This document shows, piece by piece, positions 46,906 through 58,202 of a stretch of DNA of 64,000 nt (its first letter is position 1; the number at the start of each line of letters is the position of its first letter). Source of the stretch: Endomychus coccineus. Taxonomy: Eukaryota > Arthropoda > Insecta > Coleoptera > Endomychidae. The stretch covers positions 236,882,361 through 236,946,360 of the forward strand of contig OY294067.1 in NCBI GenBank assembly GCA_958510875.1, read 5' to 3'. Position numbers and translations under genes: made by a program. The notes under the pieces are model-generated. The model saw nothing but the letters and a program-made list of their open reading frames with translations. It made no database searches and was not told the DNA's origin.

Positions 46906-48720
46906 ATGTAATGTAAGTTTTCACTCATGAACATTATCAACGGTATTACATTATATAATTTGGGAAACAAAACTGGTTTATCTACAAATAAAAGACAGCA
47001 AAAGTGAAACCTATATTGCAATATAAATATTAATAATATGAATTGAAGTACCTGTTCCAATCATTTTGTATAATATGATTGTCGAGTTGAAATTGAATGT
47101 TGATTTTAATTCATAATTCATATGAAAATATAAATGAATAAACTAACCAATTTTGTACTTAGTTTAGGCAGTCCTAGGAAGCCTGCTGTTGAACTGAGAA
47201 AGTTTCCCCTCAAGGGAATAGGTTGTTGGTCACTAGATCAAGCCCATATTTATAAATATCTATGCCTCCTAAAGGGGTTCCGAGTCAAGTTAGTCGAAGT
47301 GTTTAGAAAGCCGGGAGAGATGGAAATTACAGCTGCAGTGTGTATATTTTTATCAATTCCTTTCAAGAAAAACAACGGAGATGGTGGCAACAGGTACACA
47401 ACAAGATTAATTTACGGCGGAAATCATCTACTGGCAGATATGAAGTTCTTAAAAGTGAGCATATTCAATAAAGATTTCACAACAATTTCGTTCTGTGCAT
47501 CATTTTTCTTAATTTTATTTTAATATAAGTTTTGAATTCCACAATAATTCTTATTTCCTGTATAACTCGTCAGCAACTGTGTTTTCTTGAAACCACTCCA
47601 TAGTTCTTAATAAAAATTAGCAAGAGTTTGGTGCCAAAAATGTTGATTCAAATTCAATCTAAACTTGTAAAGTGAACTGATCGCCGAGATGTTATAAATT
47701 ATAGATGTCAGTCGACCTCGCAACAAATTCTTGATGCAACGGCCGGAACGCGGTGCTGTTCTGGTGTTGGATTGTTCGCGACGTTGTTTCGATAGTGTTG
47801 CACTAGCGGCCACATGCCGCCGATCTACAGACATTCCCGGTGGCTAAATGTTGCGAGTGACTCCGAGCAACACGAACAGTTGCCCCCTTTTTCCTTATTT
47901 CATCAGTTCTTGAATATTAATTATTGTACCAGGTACATTTCTGGAACGGATGTAATGAAATAATGTATGTTGCTCTATATTGTATGTATGTTACCCCATG
48001 TTTATGTATATTAATATGTGATTGTAATTAGATATTTATTGAAAATAAAATAAAGAAAGATCTACTTAGCTGCGACTATGACTGGGTAATACAACAATCA
48101 CCAAAATAACATTAGATGAACACTTTTTTTTACCAAAATAGCTCTCGGACACTCCTGTGGGTCAAATATAAATTATTGTAGGAACAGTATATATATTGGA
48201 AATGATTTATAAACCGCTAATGAAATACTTATAATTTCGACAATCGATGGTTAAAAGAGTACAGGTTACTTATTTTCAAAAGTCTGCATCCATTGAAGGC
48301 TTATTTGAATATTTTTTCACTCTCGTGTAGTCAAAGTATTTAAGAAAATCCATCAACATCGATGCAACCGCTAGAGTAGCCCACTACACAGTAATCTTTC
48401 TATATTTGAAGGTATCTAAAACCGTGAATACAGGGTTTATGACTTAACGTAATAAACATCTGAAAAGAGCTTATAATTAAATGAACGCTTTCTCGTCCAT
48501 GTTAAACTAGCAAACTGTTAGATGCGATAAAAAGAGAACCCGACACAATAAATGGTTGCATAAAACTGTAATATAGCCATGGTTCAAATTTCAATAGAAA
48601 GTAACAAACTACTTACTTGACAGAAATACCTTAAGCTAGATGATGTTGCCAATGCCAGGTTTCCGTTTTTGGAAGGCCTGCCAGATTGCGAATTCCCCCA
48701 GCCCGATAGGTAATTCTGTT
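46906..48720. other. PRCC 3' region and intergenic DNA
   Basis: PRCC poly(A) candidates, the unrecognised ORF at 47134, and a GC-richer patch at 47680-47890 without a frame. Nothing else supported. Confidence 0.4.
47134..47523 (+). CDS. Unrecognised ORF downstream of PRCC
   Basis: 129 codons starting 229 bases after the PRCC stop. The first 108 residues have mixed composition (GCWSLDQAHIYKYLCLL, MEITAAVCIFLSIPF); after FLK there is a donor-like GTGAGC, and the following residues look like intron read-through. No domain is recognised. It could be an exon of an unknown gene or a transposon piece, or part of a longer PRCC 3' UTR. Confidence 0.25.
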   Translation: MNKLTNFVLSLGSPRKPAVELRKFPLKGIGCWSLDQAHIYKYLCLLKGFRVKLVEVFRKPGEMEITAAVCIFLSIPFKKNNGDGGNRYTTRLIYGGNHLLADMKFLKVSIFNKDFTTISFCASFFLILF

Positions 48721-48725
48721 TTTAC

Positions 48726-48952
48726 CATAGTCAAAGTATAAAGGTCTGTTCGAGCCTCCCTACCATCGTTTCTCGCGCTGGGTGACGTCACCCGTCTCCT
48801 CCAATCACAGCCTTGCTCTCATCGGCTCGTCGCCGGCACGTAACATCATATTGTGTCGTCGTCGATAAAATTAAATAAACGACCAATCAGCTTGCACTCG
48901 AATTTTAAAGAGTGGAAGAGAGGCTCCAACAGACCTTTATACTTTGACTATG
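48726..48952. mobile_element. MITE with 8-bp target duplication (copy 1)
   Basis: 227 bases between GTTTTTAC duplications (48718-48725, 48953-48960). Terminal inverted repeats CATAGTCAAAGTATAAAGG / CCTTTATACTTTGACTATG. The CA...TG ends and 8-bp duplication fit P-element or hAT-type transposases. It contains CCAATCA boxes and a GC-rich middle (GGCTCGTCGCCGGCACG). Confidence 0.88.
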
Positions 48953-49544
48953 GTTTTTACGACGTGAAATTGTCTCGAATTTTGTTGGCTTTTCTTCCAC
49001 ATACTCGACTATCGGCTTCCGATAAGCTTAAGATTAGAAAATGGGTTTTTAGTTTATTTATTCATTGGTTCATTAAACTTAATGACGGGTAAATTAGCTT
49101 CTGGGGCTCTGATTCACTTCGAGTGTATTTGTTATGCGATCAAATTCGGTGTACTTTGGAACTGCTTTATAATTTGTAAATTTATCACAGCTAGCTCTAT
49201 TTTCAATATCTTTTTTTTAAATAAAATTCTTCTGATGATGAATGTCAAAAAAAAAACTGCTAATTTCGCTAATTGTATTATGGCATGAACGCTTAGAACT
49301 AGGATGTTTTAAATGAGATAATAAATTCCTATTTCTACTCCTATTGTTTACAGAATTTTCCCGATTGACAATCACAAGAAGCGCGCTCTGTGTCTGAGTT
49401 ATACAGAGATTTGGCTATACCCGTCCCTGCAAGAGTGAGACGTTATACGCATTTGAAGTGTTGCCGTATTTTCATTGAGTTGAATTAAAATTATGTACAC
49501 AATACTAATTAAAGCAATTTCTTTTATCCTTAATAAACTATAAA

Positions 49545-49660
49545 AGAGTTCATACTGTGGATATACTTTAATATTACAAATAAGAAATAATCACACTTGT
49601 CCACTAAAAATCAATTTTTAGTGTGTAAGGGTGATTATTTCTCATTTATAATCCTTAGAC
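49545..49660. repeat. Small dispersed repeat with hairpin
   Basis: AATCACACTTGTCCACTAAAAA then inverse TTTTTAGTGTGTAAGGGTGATT. Related copies at 40568-40670, 50885-50965 and 51115-51165. Confidence 0.5.
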
Positions 49661-49900
49661 AAAACTGCACTTGATTCAATAGATGAGTTCTTTTACGTCT
49701 CAATATAATAATAATTCCATGTATTCTGATTGTACCCTGGTGCAATCTCGATTTATTGAATTATTATTACAGTGGTTTAAAAGAACTATTTCATACATTA
49801 ATAATAAATGCAACTCAATGATGATTCAACGTATTTCCTATCCTCTCCGTGCATTAGGAATTAATTTTATTATATATCATAATTTTATTTAAATACCTTA

Positions 49901-49980
49901 TGTCGACAATTAAAATGTTTGAAATTAATTTTTGTTTAATTGTCGACAATTAAAATGTTTGAAATTAATTTTTGTTTTAA
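49901..49980. repeat. 40-bp tandem duplication
   Basis: TGTCGACAATTAAAATGTTT plus the next 17 bases repeat exactly with a 40-base period; two copies. Confidence 0.9.
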
Positions 49981-52030
49981 TTTCAAATAAATAATACATT
50001 TCAATTCATACCCCAACAAAACTCTTGCAACAAAAAAGGAAAACGCCATATACTGGCGAATGTGAGTATGAGGATCATGTATTCATGTTAGTAATGCGAA
50101 TTCAGCAAGTTTTGTGCCTTCAGACTGGTAGGTACGTACTTTCTTATTTTATTAACTTTGGATAATAGTTTTACACCATCCTTTTCTATAAAAGAGCCTA
50201 AAGTTTTGCCTCAATAAACTTATTATTATACCTAATTTAATAATACTTATTATTTAGCTTTGTTCCAACTTTTCTAGTAATTAAATTACGATGTTTCTTA
50301 TATTGTGGGGCCAGAGGAGGCCGATAGTGAAGATGAAGTGGAAAACATTATTCGGGAGGAAGACCATTAGGGGCAGAAAAGGAGAGAAATGAAAATTCTT
50401 GGAAAAGAAACGTTAGAAATAATAGTAAACAATACTTGTCTAGAGGGGGAGGGGGGCGGTGTTATAACTGCAAAAACCTTTTATAATCTTACTCGTAATG
50501 TAATAAAATATTTAATAATCATAAATGAAAATTACACGACTTGTTTTGTAAATTGGGAGATTTTGCAGTACAAATTACATTCACCAACGGACTTATCTGG
50601 AAGTATTAAACAGAAGCGTCCTCGTAATGATCAATGATCTCAAAACCGATAAATTTGTGAGGTACCAATAAAATGTACTCTTCAAATCAATAACGTTCAT
50701 ATACCCATATGCATCCTGATGACGATCGGGGCAAAAAACCTCTGCTAATGATTAATGACCCAAGTTATTGAGGATATTAAATAGTTCCCAGATTATGAAG
50801 GCCATTATAGTCAAAAATATAATCACAATAGCAAATATACAAATCCACGATTATCAATTCATGCATGAAATACATGATACACAAGAAGAGTTCATAACTG
50901 TGTATACACTATTACCTACAGCGCTATTAAGAACGAAATAATCAGCCTTAGTCACTAAAAAACGTGAAAAGTAAAAGCGAAAAAGCCATTTAATAAATTC
51001 AGATTCATTTGCATTATCAACCACAGATAGTATTTAAAGAGGTACATTTTGTTTTCTAATTTAGTTTACTCTGATGATGGCTACTTGGTAGCTGAATGAT
51101 GCTTACTTAGTACTTTAATAGCATTTTAGTGGCTAAGAGTGATTATTTTGTAATAATTAGTATGAAATATAAATATATGTTGAAACATGAACAAATACAA
51201 ATGAAACACCAGTTTAAAGACTCCTGCAAAAATTGTGACAAAATGAACTTGAAATGTCTTACCGAACATAAAGAAGTACCTTCATAACCAAAAAAAGCTT
51301 CATTTGGCAAGGGCTAAACAAGGATAAGAATAAAGTATCTGATAAAAATTATATAGCCACATTTACAGCAGGCATTACCATCCCAATATTCAATACGTCA
51401 AATTATTATTAGTTTATTGTATAAAATTTTCACCAATAGGATAAAATACCTATTCATAATATGTTATACACATTAAAAACATTATTTTTTAGCTTGCAAC
51501 ATTTCTTCATATTAATACAAGTCTAATTACCAAAAACAATATTTTTTACTTACACCATTTTTGCTCTGATCCCCCTCAAATATCTTTCTAAACAATGTCA
51601 TAATTCAACATATAGAATGCATTTTGTTCAGAGTCAATGTATTTACTATGAGGTAAACCCAAGCAAGCTCAAGTAATGTTTACTTTATAGGGAGTTTTTC
51701 ATTAAAAAGGGTTTTCGTTGCAGAGGTTACAGTGTATTTGAAAGTTTTGAACCATGCACACAAGAAAGAATATATACATTTCACAATTTCCAGTAATTGC
51801 ATGAAGTTCAGGATGAAGGATGAAGAAATCAGGACACTTCTTAAAATAAGTTTTATTTATAAATTATATCTAAAAAATGTGTTCTTAAAGAATCGAAAAA
51901 AATTTTAAATCAACAGATTTGAATTTGAGCTGTATAATTATTTGTAGATCCACTATTCAAGATTGAACTTTTTCTCACAAGGTTCATAAATAAATTATAT
52001 TAAAATTGTATAATTTAGAAAGATTGCATT
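49981..52030. other. Intergenic DNA and ALG14 3' side
   Basis: AT-rich. The short frame at 50389-50637 is not recognised. No gene supported. Confidence 0.4.
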
Positions 52031-52036
52031 AATTAA

Positions 52037-52813
52037 TTACATCAGTTGGCCGATATACTCGGCCCTTTTTATTTTATTTTTTAATGATGGCCATTGTACT
52101 AAGAAATTATCAGCGAAATAAATTAAAATTTTACCTGTCAATGATAATGTTTTAGTTCGGCAGTAGCTTTCAATGAATACAATCCTCGTATCAAGAATAA
52201 AACAACACTTCAAGAGGAAGCTTACTCCACATATAGGAATGCAAGTACCTGGCCCATTGCACAGAATTAGATCTGGTCTAATTTTAAGAATTATTGGAAT
52301 ACTATACAAAATAGAATATAAGGTGGTGATAATTGATGTTAAATATGACTGATGCAGCTTACGACTTCTGGGAATTGCAATAATTTTATAATTTTTTGAA
52401 GCATTATTTTGAGCAATTAATTCTTCAAATTTTTCGATTTTGCTCAAGCTGGATTTATCAGAAGCTGCCATAACATATGTACGAGGATTGTACTTTGCAA
52501 TATCTATTGATTTAACTAGTTGCAGCATTTCAGTTGTGTGTCCTCCTGAGCCAATGCAGATTATAGCTTTACAGGGTGTGGTACGACTCTTACTCACTTG
52601 CCTGCTATATCCAGTTGTAATTTTATGTATCAAAAACAGAATTCTAACCAGTATAACACATATTACCAGTAATATCAATTCTAGTTTCAGTTCGTCTACA
52701 ATTATATTAGGGTTATCTAAGAGGCTATTGTTAATGTTGTAATTATTGTACCGTTCATACTTCCTCCAAAACGTCTGCTTCAACAAGATTCGAGGTTGCG
52801 AGCTAAATTTCAT
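52037..52813 (-). CDS. ALG14: ALG14, UDP-N-acetylglucosamine transferase subunit
   Basis: Single-exon 258-codon frame. ALG14 anchors the catalytic subunit ALG13 to the cytosolic face of the ER; together they add the second GlcNAc to dolichol-PP-GlcNAc in N-glycan precursor synthesis. A hydrophobic segment at residues about 43-63 is the membrane anchor. GSGGHT (88-93) is the conserved loop, followed by RSRKLHQSYLTS, ILCNGPGTCIPI and FIESYCR. The C-terminal YIGQLM matches the short hydrophobic tail of the family. Family length is about 215-240; the extra residues are at the N-terminus, before the anchor. A 100-codon frame on the other strand is its shadow. AATAAA on the minus strand at 51852-51857 is a candidate poly(A) signal. 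Confidence 0.94.
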   Translation of the reverse strand: MKFSSQPRILLKQTFWRKYERYNNYNINNSLLDNPNIIVDELKLELILLVICVILVRILFLIHKITTGYSRQVSKSRTTPCKAIICIGSGGHTTEMLQLVKSIDIAKYNPRTYVMAASDKSSLSKIEKFEELIAQNNASKNYKIIAIPRSRKLHQSYLTSIITTLYSILYSIPIILKIRPDLILCNGPGTCIPICGVSFLLKCCFILDTRIVFIESYCRTKTLSLTGKILIYFADNFLVQWPSLKNKIKRAEYIGQLM

Positions 52814-53209
52814 CAGGTTACATAATAAATCTTTTCATTCCCCTTTATTGAATTGTAATCTCAATCGGGCAGGGTAAAATATACCAATGAACCCACCCAA
52901 CCGTGAGCCCCTGACCCTTTCCAAGAGAGAATACAGAATACCAATGAAAACTATGAATATGAAATTAGTATAAGCAGTAGTACCCTTCCGATTATCGGAC
53001 GAATATCCAGTATCCACTAAATCAACTTACATAGGCCCTGGACACGGTCGTATATACAGGTCTGGGAACTCGAGACTGTTTCCCATGTGAGAAGTGACTC
53101 CGCTAAGCGTCATCTGTTGCATAGTACCAAAAGGGTGGCGCATGAGTCGAGGAATGATCTCTGGCACATATACGACCGTGTTCTCTGGCAACTGTCATTG
53201 TTGACTTGT

Positions 53210-53430
53210 AAACACAAGGAATACCGGCGTTTTTGGAAAAAAATTACGAAACCGTGCATTGTGCCGAAATGCGAAATGGAGTACAAAAGTGTAAAACAAG
53301 AAACTTCTGTTTTTAAAGTGCCGAAAGATGTGAAAATGCGAAAAAAGTGGATGCTTGCGATTCCGGATGGAAATCGTTTTTGAGGTCTCTTATGTGTGCG
53401 TCACGTATAACGAAAATGGGGAAGCTATTT
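53210..53430 (+). pseudogene. THAP-type zinc finger fragment
   Basis: CIVPKCEMEYKSVKQETSVF, then FKVPKDVKMRKKWMLAIP matches the first two Cys and the FP.../W region of a THAP finger. A stop after GNRF is followed by LLCVRHV, which could supply the last Cys and His. THAP fingers start P-element-type transposases, but this piece is dead. Confidence 0.6.
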
Positions 53431-53656
53431 TTAAGGTGAGTAATACATTTTGACAAGAGTAACAGTTCTATTCCTCTCTCAAATCAGAGTAGTAAATATT
53501 GCGTTACAAGAAAAATTAGTTTACTTAATAATGTGATTGTTGCCATACTTCGATCCAAGCGCTAGCTGGTGGCTGAGCGAGGGACTACGAGTTTGGCGAC
53601 ATGTAAGAGATTCATGTCAAATTCCATATATGTCTGGAATAATGGAGGGTACGAAG

Positions 53657-53795
53657 CATAGTCAAAGTATAAAAGTCTGCTGGAGCCCCCTACCATCGTT
53701 TCTCGCGCTAGTTGAGGTCACCTAGCTCCTCCAATCACAGCCTTGCTCTAATCGGCTCGTCGCCGGCACGTAACATCATATTATGTCGTCGTCAA
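53657..53795. mobile_element. MITE (copy 2), 3'-truncated
   Basis: Matches copies 1 and 3 from CATAGTCAAAGTATAAAAG to TCGTCGTCAA, then breaks off. Its left flank, including GTACGAAG, is identical to that of copy 3 at 56 kb. Confidence 0.8.
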
Positions 53796-54061
53796 ATATA
53801 GAGTTCCCAGACCTGTATGTACGACCGTGGCCCTGGATATTCATTCGAAAGTTATTACATAGAATTCGTGCAATTATAATTAATCTGACTTATAACGTAA
53901 AATTCAATGTCCAACCTTCATCGGTTGTTCTAGCCGAGGTGGTGAAGTCTTCTATAACGCTTTTTCCTTGACAACGGCATAGGTTCGAAACTCCAAGCGG
54001 CAAAAGGTCATCGCAGGTTAGCTTGTTAAATTTTTGACGGGTTAGATTTTTTAATTTCTAT

Positions 54062-55318
54062 AGGGTGCTTCAGTTTTTTCGTTCATAACTTCGGTAAACG
54101 ATAGAACTTCTGAAAATAATAGGGGTCTTTCATATAAAATGTTTCTCTAAATCACTTCTTTTCCGAGGGTGTTGAAGTTTTGAAGAATTATTACATTTTC
54201 TTCTAAACAAATGAAGATTTTCAGTTCAAACTTCGTAAACTTTAGATTTACTGGATGAGTTATGGGGTTTTGTACGCATTTAAACCCCTCAATATTTTAC
54301 GCCAATGGTTGGAAATTATTATTGTGTACAAATTTAAGAACTTTCGTTTATTCTCTATAGGAAAGTATTCTTGATAAATTTCACTTGGAGGCTTCCTGTT
54401 CGAGCTATTTTCATTTTTCTAATCAGGGTTATCTTATGGAATTTTTTTGAAAGGCTATTCAAAAAGTAAAAAATTATTTAAATGCCTATTTATTGGTAAC
54501 GATAAAAAATAATTCATAATAAAAACTCAAAATGAATCATTTACTTCAACGCAACGGCGACATAGATTTCTCAACGACCTTATTCTTGTTCAAATTAACA
54601 TTTTATTATTTATTTCACCACAAGCTCTTCGAATACGATTCAATAGATCTTCTCTATTATGAACCGGCGGAGCATTAACTTTATTTTTCAAATAACCTTA
54701 AGCAAAAAAATTCAAAGGATTAAGGTCAGGTGATCGAGGAGGTTATGCAACTGGACCACCTCTAAAAATCCATCTTTCACCGTACTTCCTATTTAGCTAT
54801 TCTCGTACTTGTCTTCCAAAATAGGAAGGAGTCATCCAATTGTATCAATGCATTTGTTCCCTCATTGAGTGGTGTTTCCTCCCACGTCTTCGTGATTCAT
54901 TTTGAGCATTAATTATGAACGAACAGCAAGCCTCGAAGTGAAATTCATCAAGGATACTTTTTTATAGAAAATAAAACAAAGTTTTTTAATTTGTACACAA
55001 TAATAATTTCCGTCCATTGGCGTAGAAGTTTAAGGGGTTTAAATGAGTACAGAACCTCATAACTAAGCTACTGTACTTGTCTCAAGAACATTTTGTCACC
55101 AAAAAAGTTTCTCATCCAGTAAAACTGAAGTTTACCTAGTTTGAACTGAAAATCTTAATTTTTTTAGAATAATGGAGAAAATGTAATATTTTTTCAAAAC
55201 TTTAACCCTGTATCCCGGAAGTGAAGAGATTTAGAGAAAAATTTTATATGTAAGATCCCTATTTTTCAGGAGTTCTATCGTTTACCGAAGTTATGAACGA
55301 AAAAACTGAAACACCCTG
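54062..55318. mobile_element. Mariner-family foldback element (second copy)
   Basis: The right end ...GAAACACCCTG is followed by TA; the left end is TAGGGTGCTTCAG. Same family as 28279-30204, shorter centre. The minus strand at 54560-54770 holds the transposase C-terminal end, heavily broken. Confidence 0.72.
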
Positions 55319-55319
55319 T

Positions 55320-55700
55320 ATCTATTTTTGGGAATTCTAGGTCATTAGGTTATTTGAAAGCTTATTGTAATTAATTGTTAGCGTTCAGCAGGTATAGAAT
55401 CTTTGAAATTTGTAAAAAGTGCAAGTGGTAATTTTATAGTCTCAGATACAAGGGTTGACGTTGACGACGCTACAGAATCACCATGAGCCTTGTTTGAGAT
55501 GGTAGCTTATAATATTTATTTGTATTTTGTTTCTAACTAATTAAATATAATAGTGTGTTCCATTGAAATCTAACTATAATTCAACCAGATTTCTAACATC
55601 AGAAATGGGATTTACCGGAAACGTGTCCTTTTGGAGGTTTTTCTTCCTCTCTGTGCCGTAGTGACATTAATATATTCAAAATTAAAACAATAACGAACGA
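55320..55700. other. Intergenic, no feature recognised
   Basis: AT-rich sequence between the mariner remnant and the candidate exon at 55703. Confidence 0.4.
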
Positions 55701-55702
55701 AA

Positions 55703-55838
55703 ATGCCCGTGTTTGTGTCGGGAAGAGATGATCCGCAACTATGGGTGGATGGTGTATCTGATGAATTGGCTACTGATTTGGGTTGGAATACTGGTGTTCT
55801 TATGGCGAGAATTGTAAATTGTTTTGAAGGTGACGAAG
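55703..55838 (+). CDS. Unrecognised candidate first exon
   Basis: ATG followed by 45 codons (MPVFVSGRDDPQLWVDGVSD at the start) and then GTGAGT, a good donor; without splicing the frame stops at 55849. The composition looks coding, but I do not recognise the protein. No partner exon was found before the hppy start at 56938, which has its own ATG. It could be the 5' end of a disrupted gene. Confidence 0.3.
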
Positions 55839-56069
55839 GTGAGTGATATAACAATTGGTGTCCTGTGGGTCGCCGTTCTTGGGAAAGTTTGAAGAGATTT
55901 ATGTGAAAGTTTTGCAGGTACTAATTTTGTAGCCGCCACTTTGAATTTTGATATAAACATCATGATCTCCGACACCAAAAACCTTCAAATACCATATAAT
56001 GCATTTGCTACACTATAGGGCGCGCTAACACTAATTCCATATATGTCTGGAATAATGGAGGGTACGAAG

Positions 56070-56305
56070 CATAGTCAAAGTATAAAAGTGCTGGAGTCCC
56101 CCTACCATCGTTTCTCGCGCTAGGTGACGTCACCTAGCTCCTCCAATCACAGCCTTGCTCTCATCGGCTCGTCGCCGGCACGTAACATCATATTATGTCG
56201 TCGTCAATAACATTAAATAAACGAAATAAACGACCAATCAGCTTGCACTCAAATTTTAAAAAAAGTAGAAGGGAGGCTCCAGCAGACCTTTATACTTTGA
56301 CTATG
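56070..56305. mobile_element. MITE with 8-bp target duplication (copy 3)
   Basis: 236 bases between GTACGAAG duplications (56062-56069, 56306-56313), with the same inverted ends and GC-rich centre as copy 1. It lies about 630 bases upstream of the hppy start codon. Confidence 0.88.
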
Positions 56306-56313
56306 GTACGAAG

Positions 56314-56937
56314 TGGTTTGATGAACTTTTGTTCTACGGTTTTCCCATCTCTTCAAATGACTCTTTGTCTGTCTGTCTCTCTCTGTCTCTGACATTTCCG
56401 ACACCCATCTAGAGGTCTATTCTTGAATTTCAGGGAGTAGAACTCCCTCCCTGTCCCTGATACTCACCTGACCGGAGTGTTCGATGTTCCAAGAGTACGG
56501 CGTTTCTCTATCGGGGAATTCAGGCATCTTACTCTTTTCCTTCGTCGTCATCTTTTATTTCTATCATGTCTATCTACTATCTAGTAATAGTATTCATGGC
56601 TAGGACAAAGATGCGAGATTTCAAATTTTGAAATATAATAGATCTCTCGAGATCATATATCTAATTATTAGATATTATTGTGATATTATATTTAATATAT
56701 TTGTTCGAGACTAGTCAGGTCCTGGATTTATATGTTTAGGGAAGTTTTATTTTGCTGGCTGCTCTGGCTAGGGTTTTGTTTAGTTGAACATTTAAGTGAT
56801 GTAGCAAACTTCACACAACTTGATGTCTGAGTTCTGACTGCAATTGCAGCTGTCAAATTCAAGTAAACATTTGTATTTATTTTATTTTCAATATACCAAT
56901 ATACGCGTAAAATGTAAGCCTAGGAACAAAATTAAAA
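56314..56937. promoter_or_regulatory. hppy upstream region and 5' UTR
   Basis: Contains a TCTGTC-type low-complexity run (56367-56392) and AT-rich sequence up to the ATG. The start site cannot be fixed by eye. Confidence 0.35.
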
Positions 56938-57657
<720 letters not shown>

Positions 57658-58202
57658 TAGATTAGTCTCTCTAGTTGTGTCTCAGATTTTACTATGTGTA
57701 AATTCATTCAAATTTAATGAATAAATTAAATAAAACTGATATAAGATTGTAATGTCAGTAACAGATAAAACTATTTTAAATATTTTTATCTCATCAGTGA
57801 ATGATAGAACTTTGAAATACTTGATATGATTAGCAATATTATTTATGTATAAATTAAATGGTTTAATAATCCTCAGACACCCAATTGAATATTGAACAAT
57901 GTTGTAGACAAAGTTGCCAGTTTTTTCCAGGTGGTGATGATTAGCTAATTATTAAGCTGAGAATCAAGAATCACTTTGGTTATTAGTAAAGGAAGGATGA
58001 TTCTGTAGATTTCTAAATGTAAGGTGGTAAAAAGCCATGTTTCTGAGTGGAGGTAATTTTCTATACCCAAAACAGTTGTTCTGGTATTGAAGAATCAAAT
58101 GAATAATGATGATTTACTTGTGATTGACTATATTCATATAGCAGTAGTTATATATAGACGACTTATTTCAAAATTTAAAGTTAGGTTTAAAAAAGGCACC
58201 AC

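Larger units (their letters stand above)
53034..53840. mobile_element. Foldback element with THAP-domain fragment
   Basis: The ends are imperfect inverse copies: GGCCCTGGACACGGTCGTAT (53034-53053) and GTACGACCGTGGCCCTGG (up to 53837), continuing inward to GAACTC/GAGTTC. Inside lie a THAP-like frame and a truncated MITE with its flank. A similar end (CTAGACCTGTGTATAGGACC) lies at 18859-18880. Confidence 0.65.

Noticed and set aside
50719..50745. CTGATGA followed by GATCGGGG, considered as another hammerhead
   Set aside because: No GAAA after stem II and no stem I complement. Other CTGATGA hits (8270 minus, 51071 plus) fail the same way.
52440..52742. 100-codon plus-strand frame
   Set aside because: Antisense shadow of ALG14.
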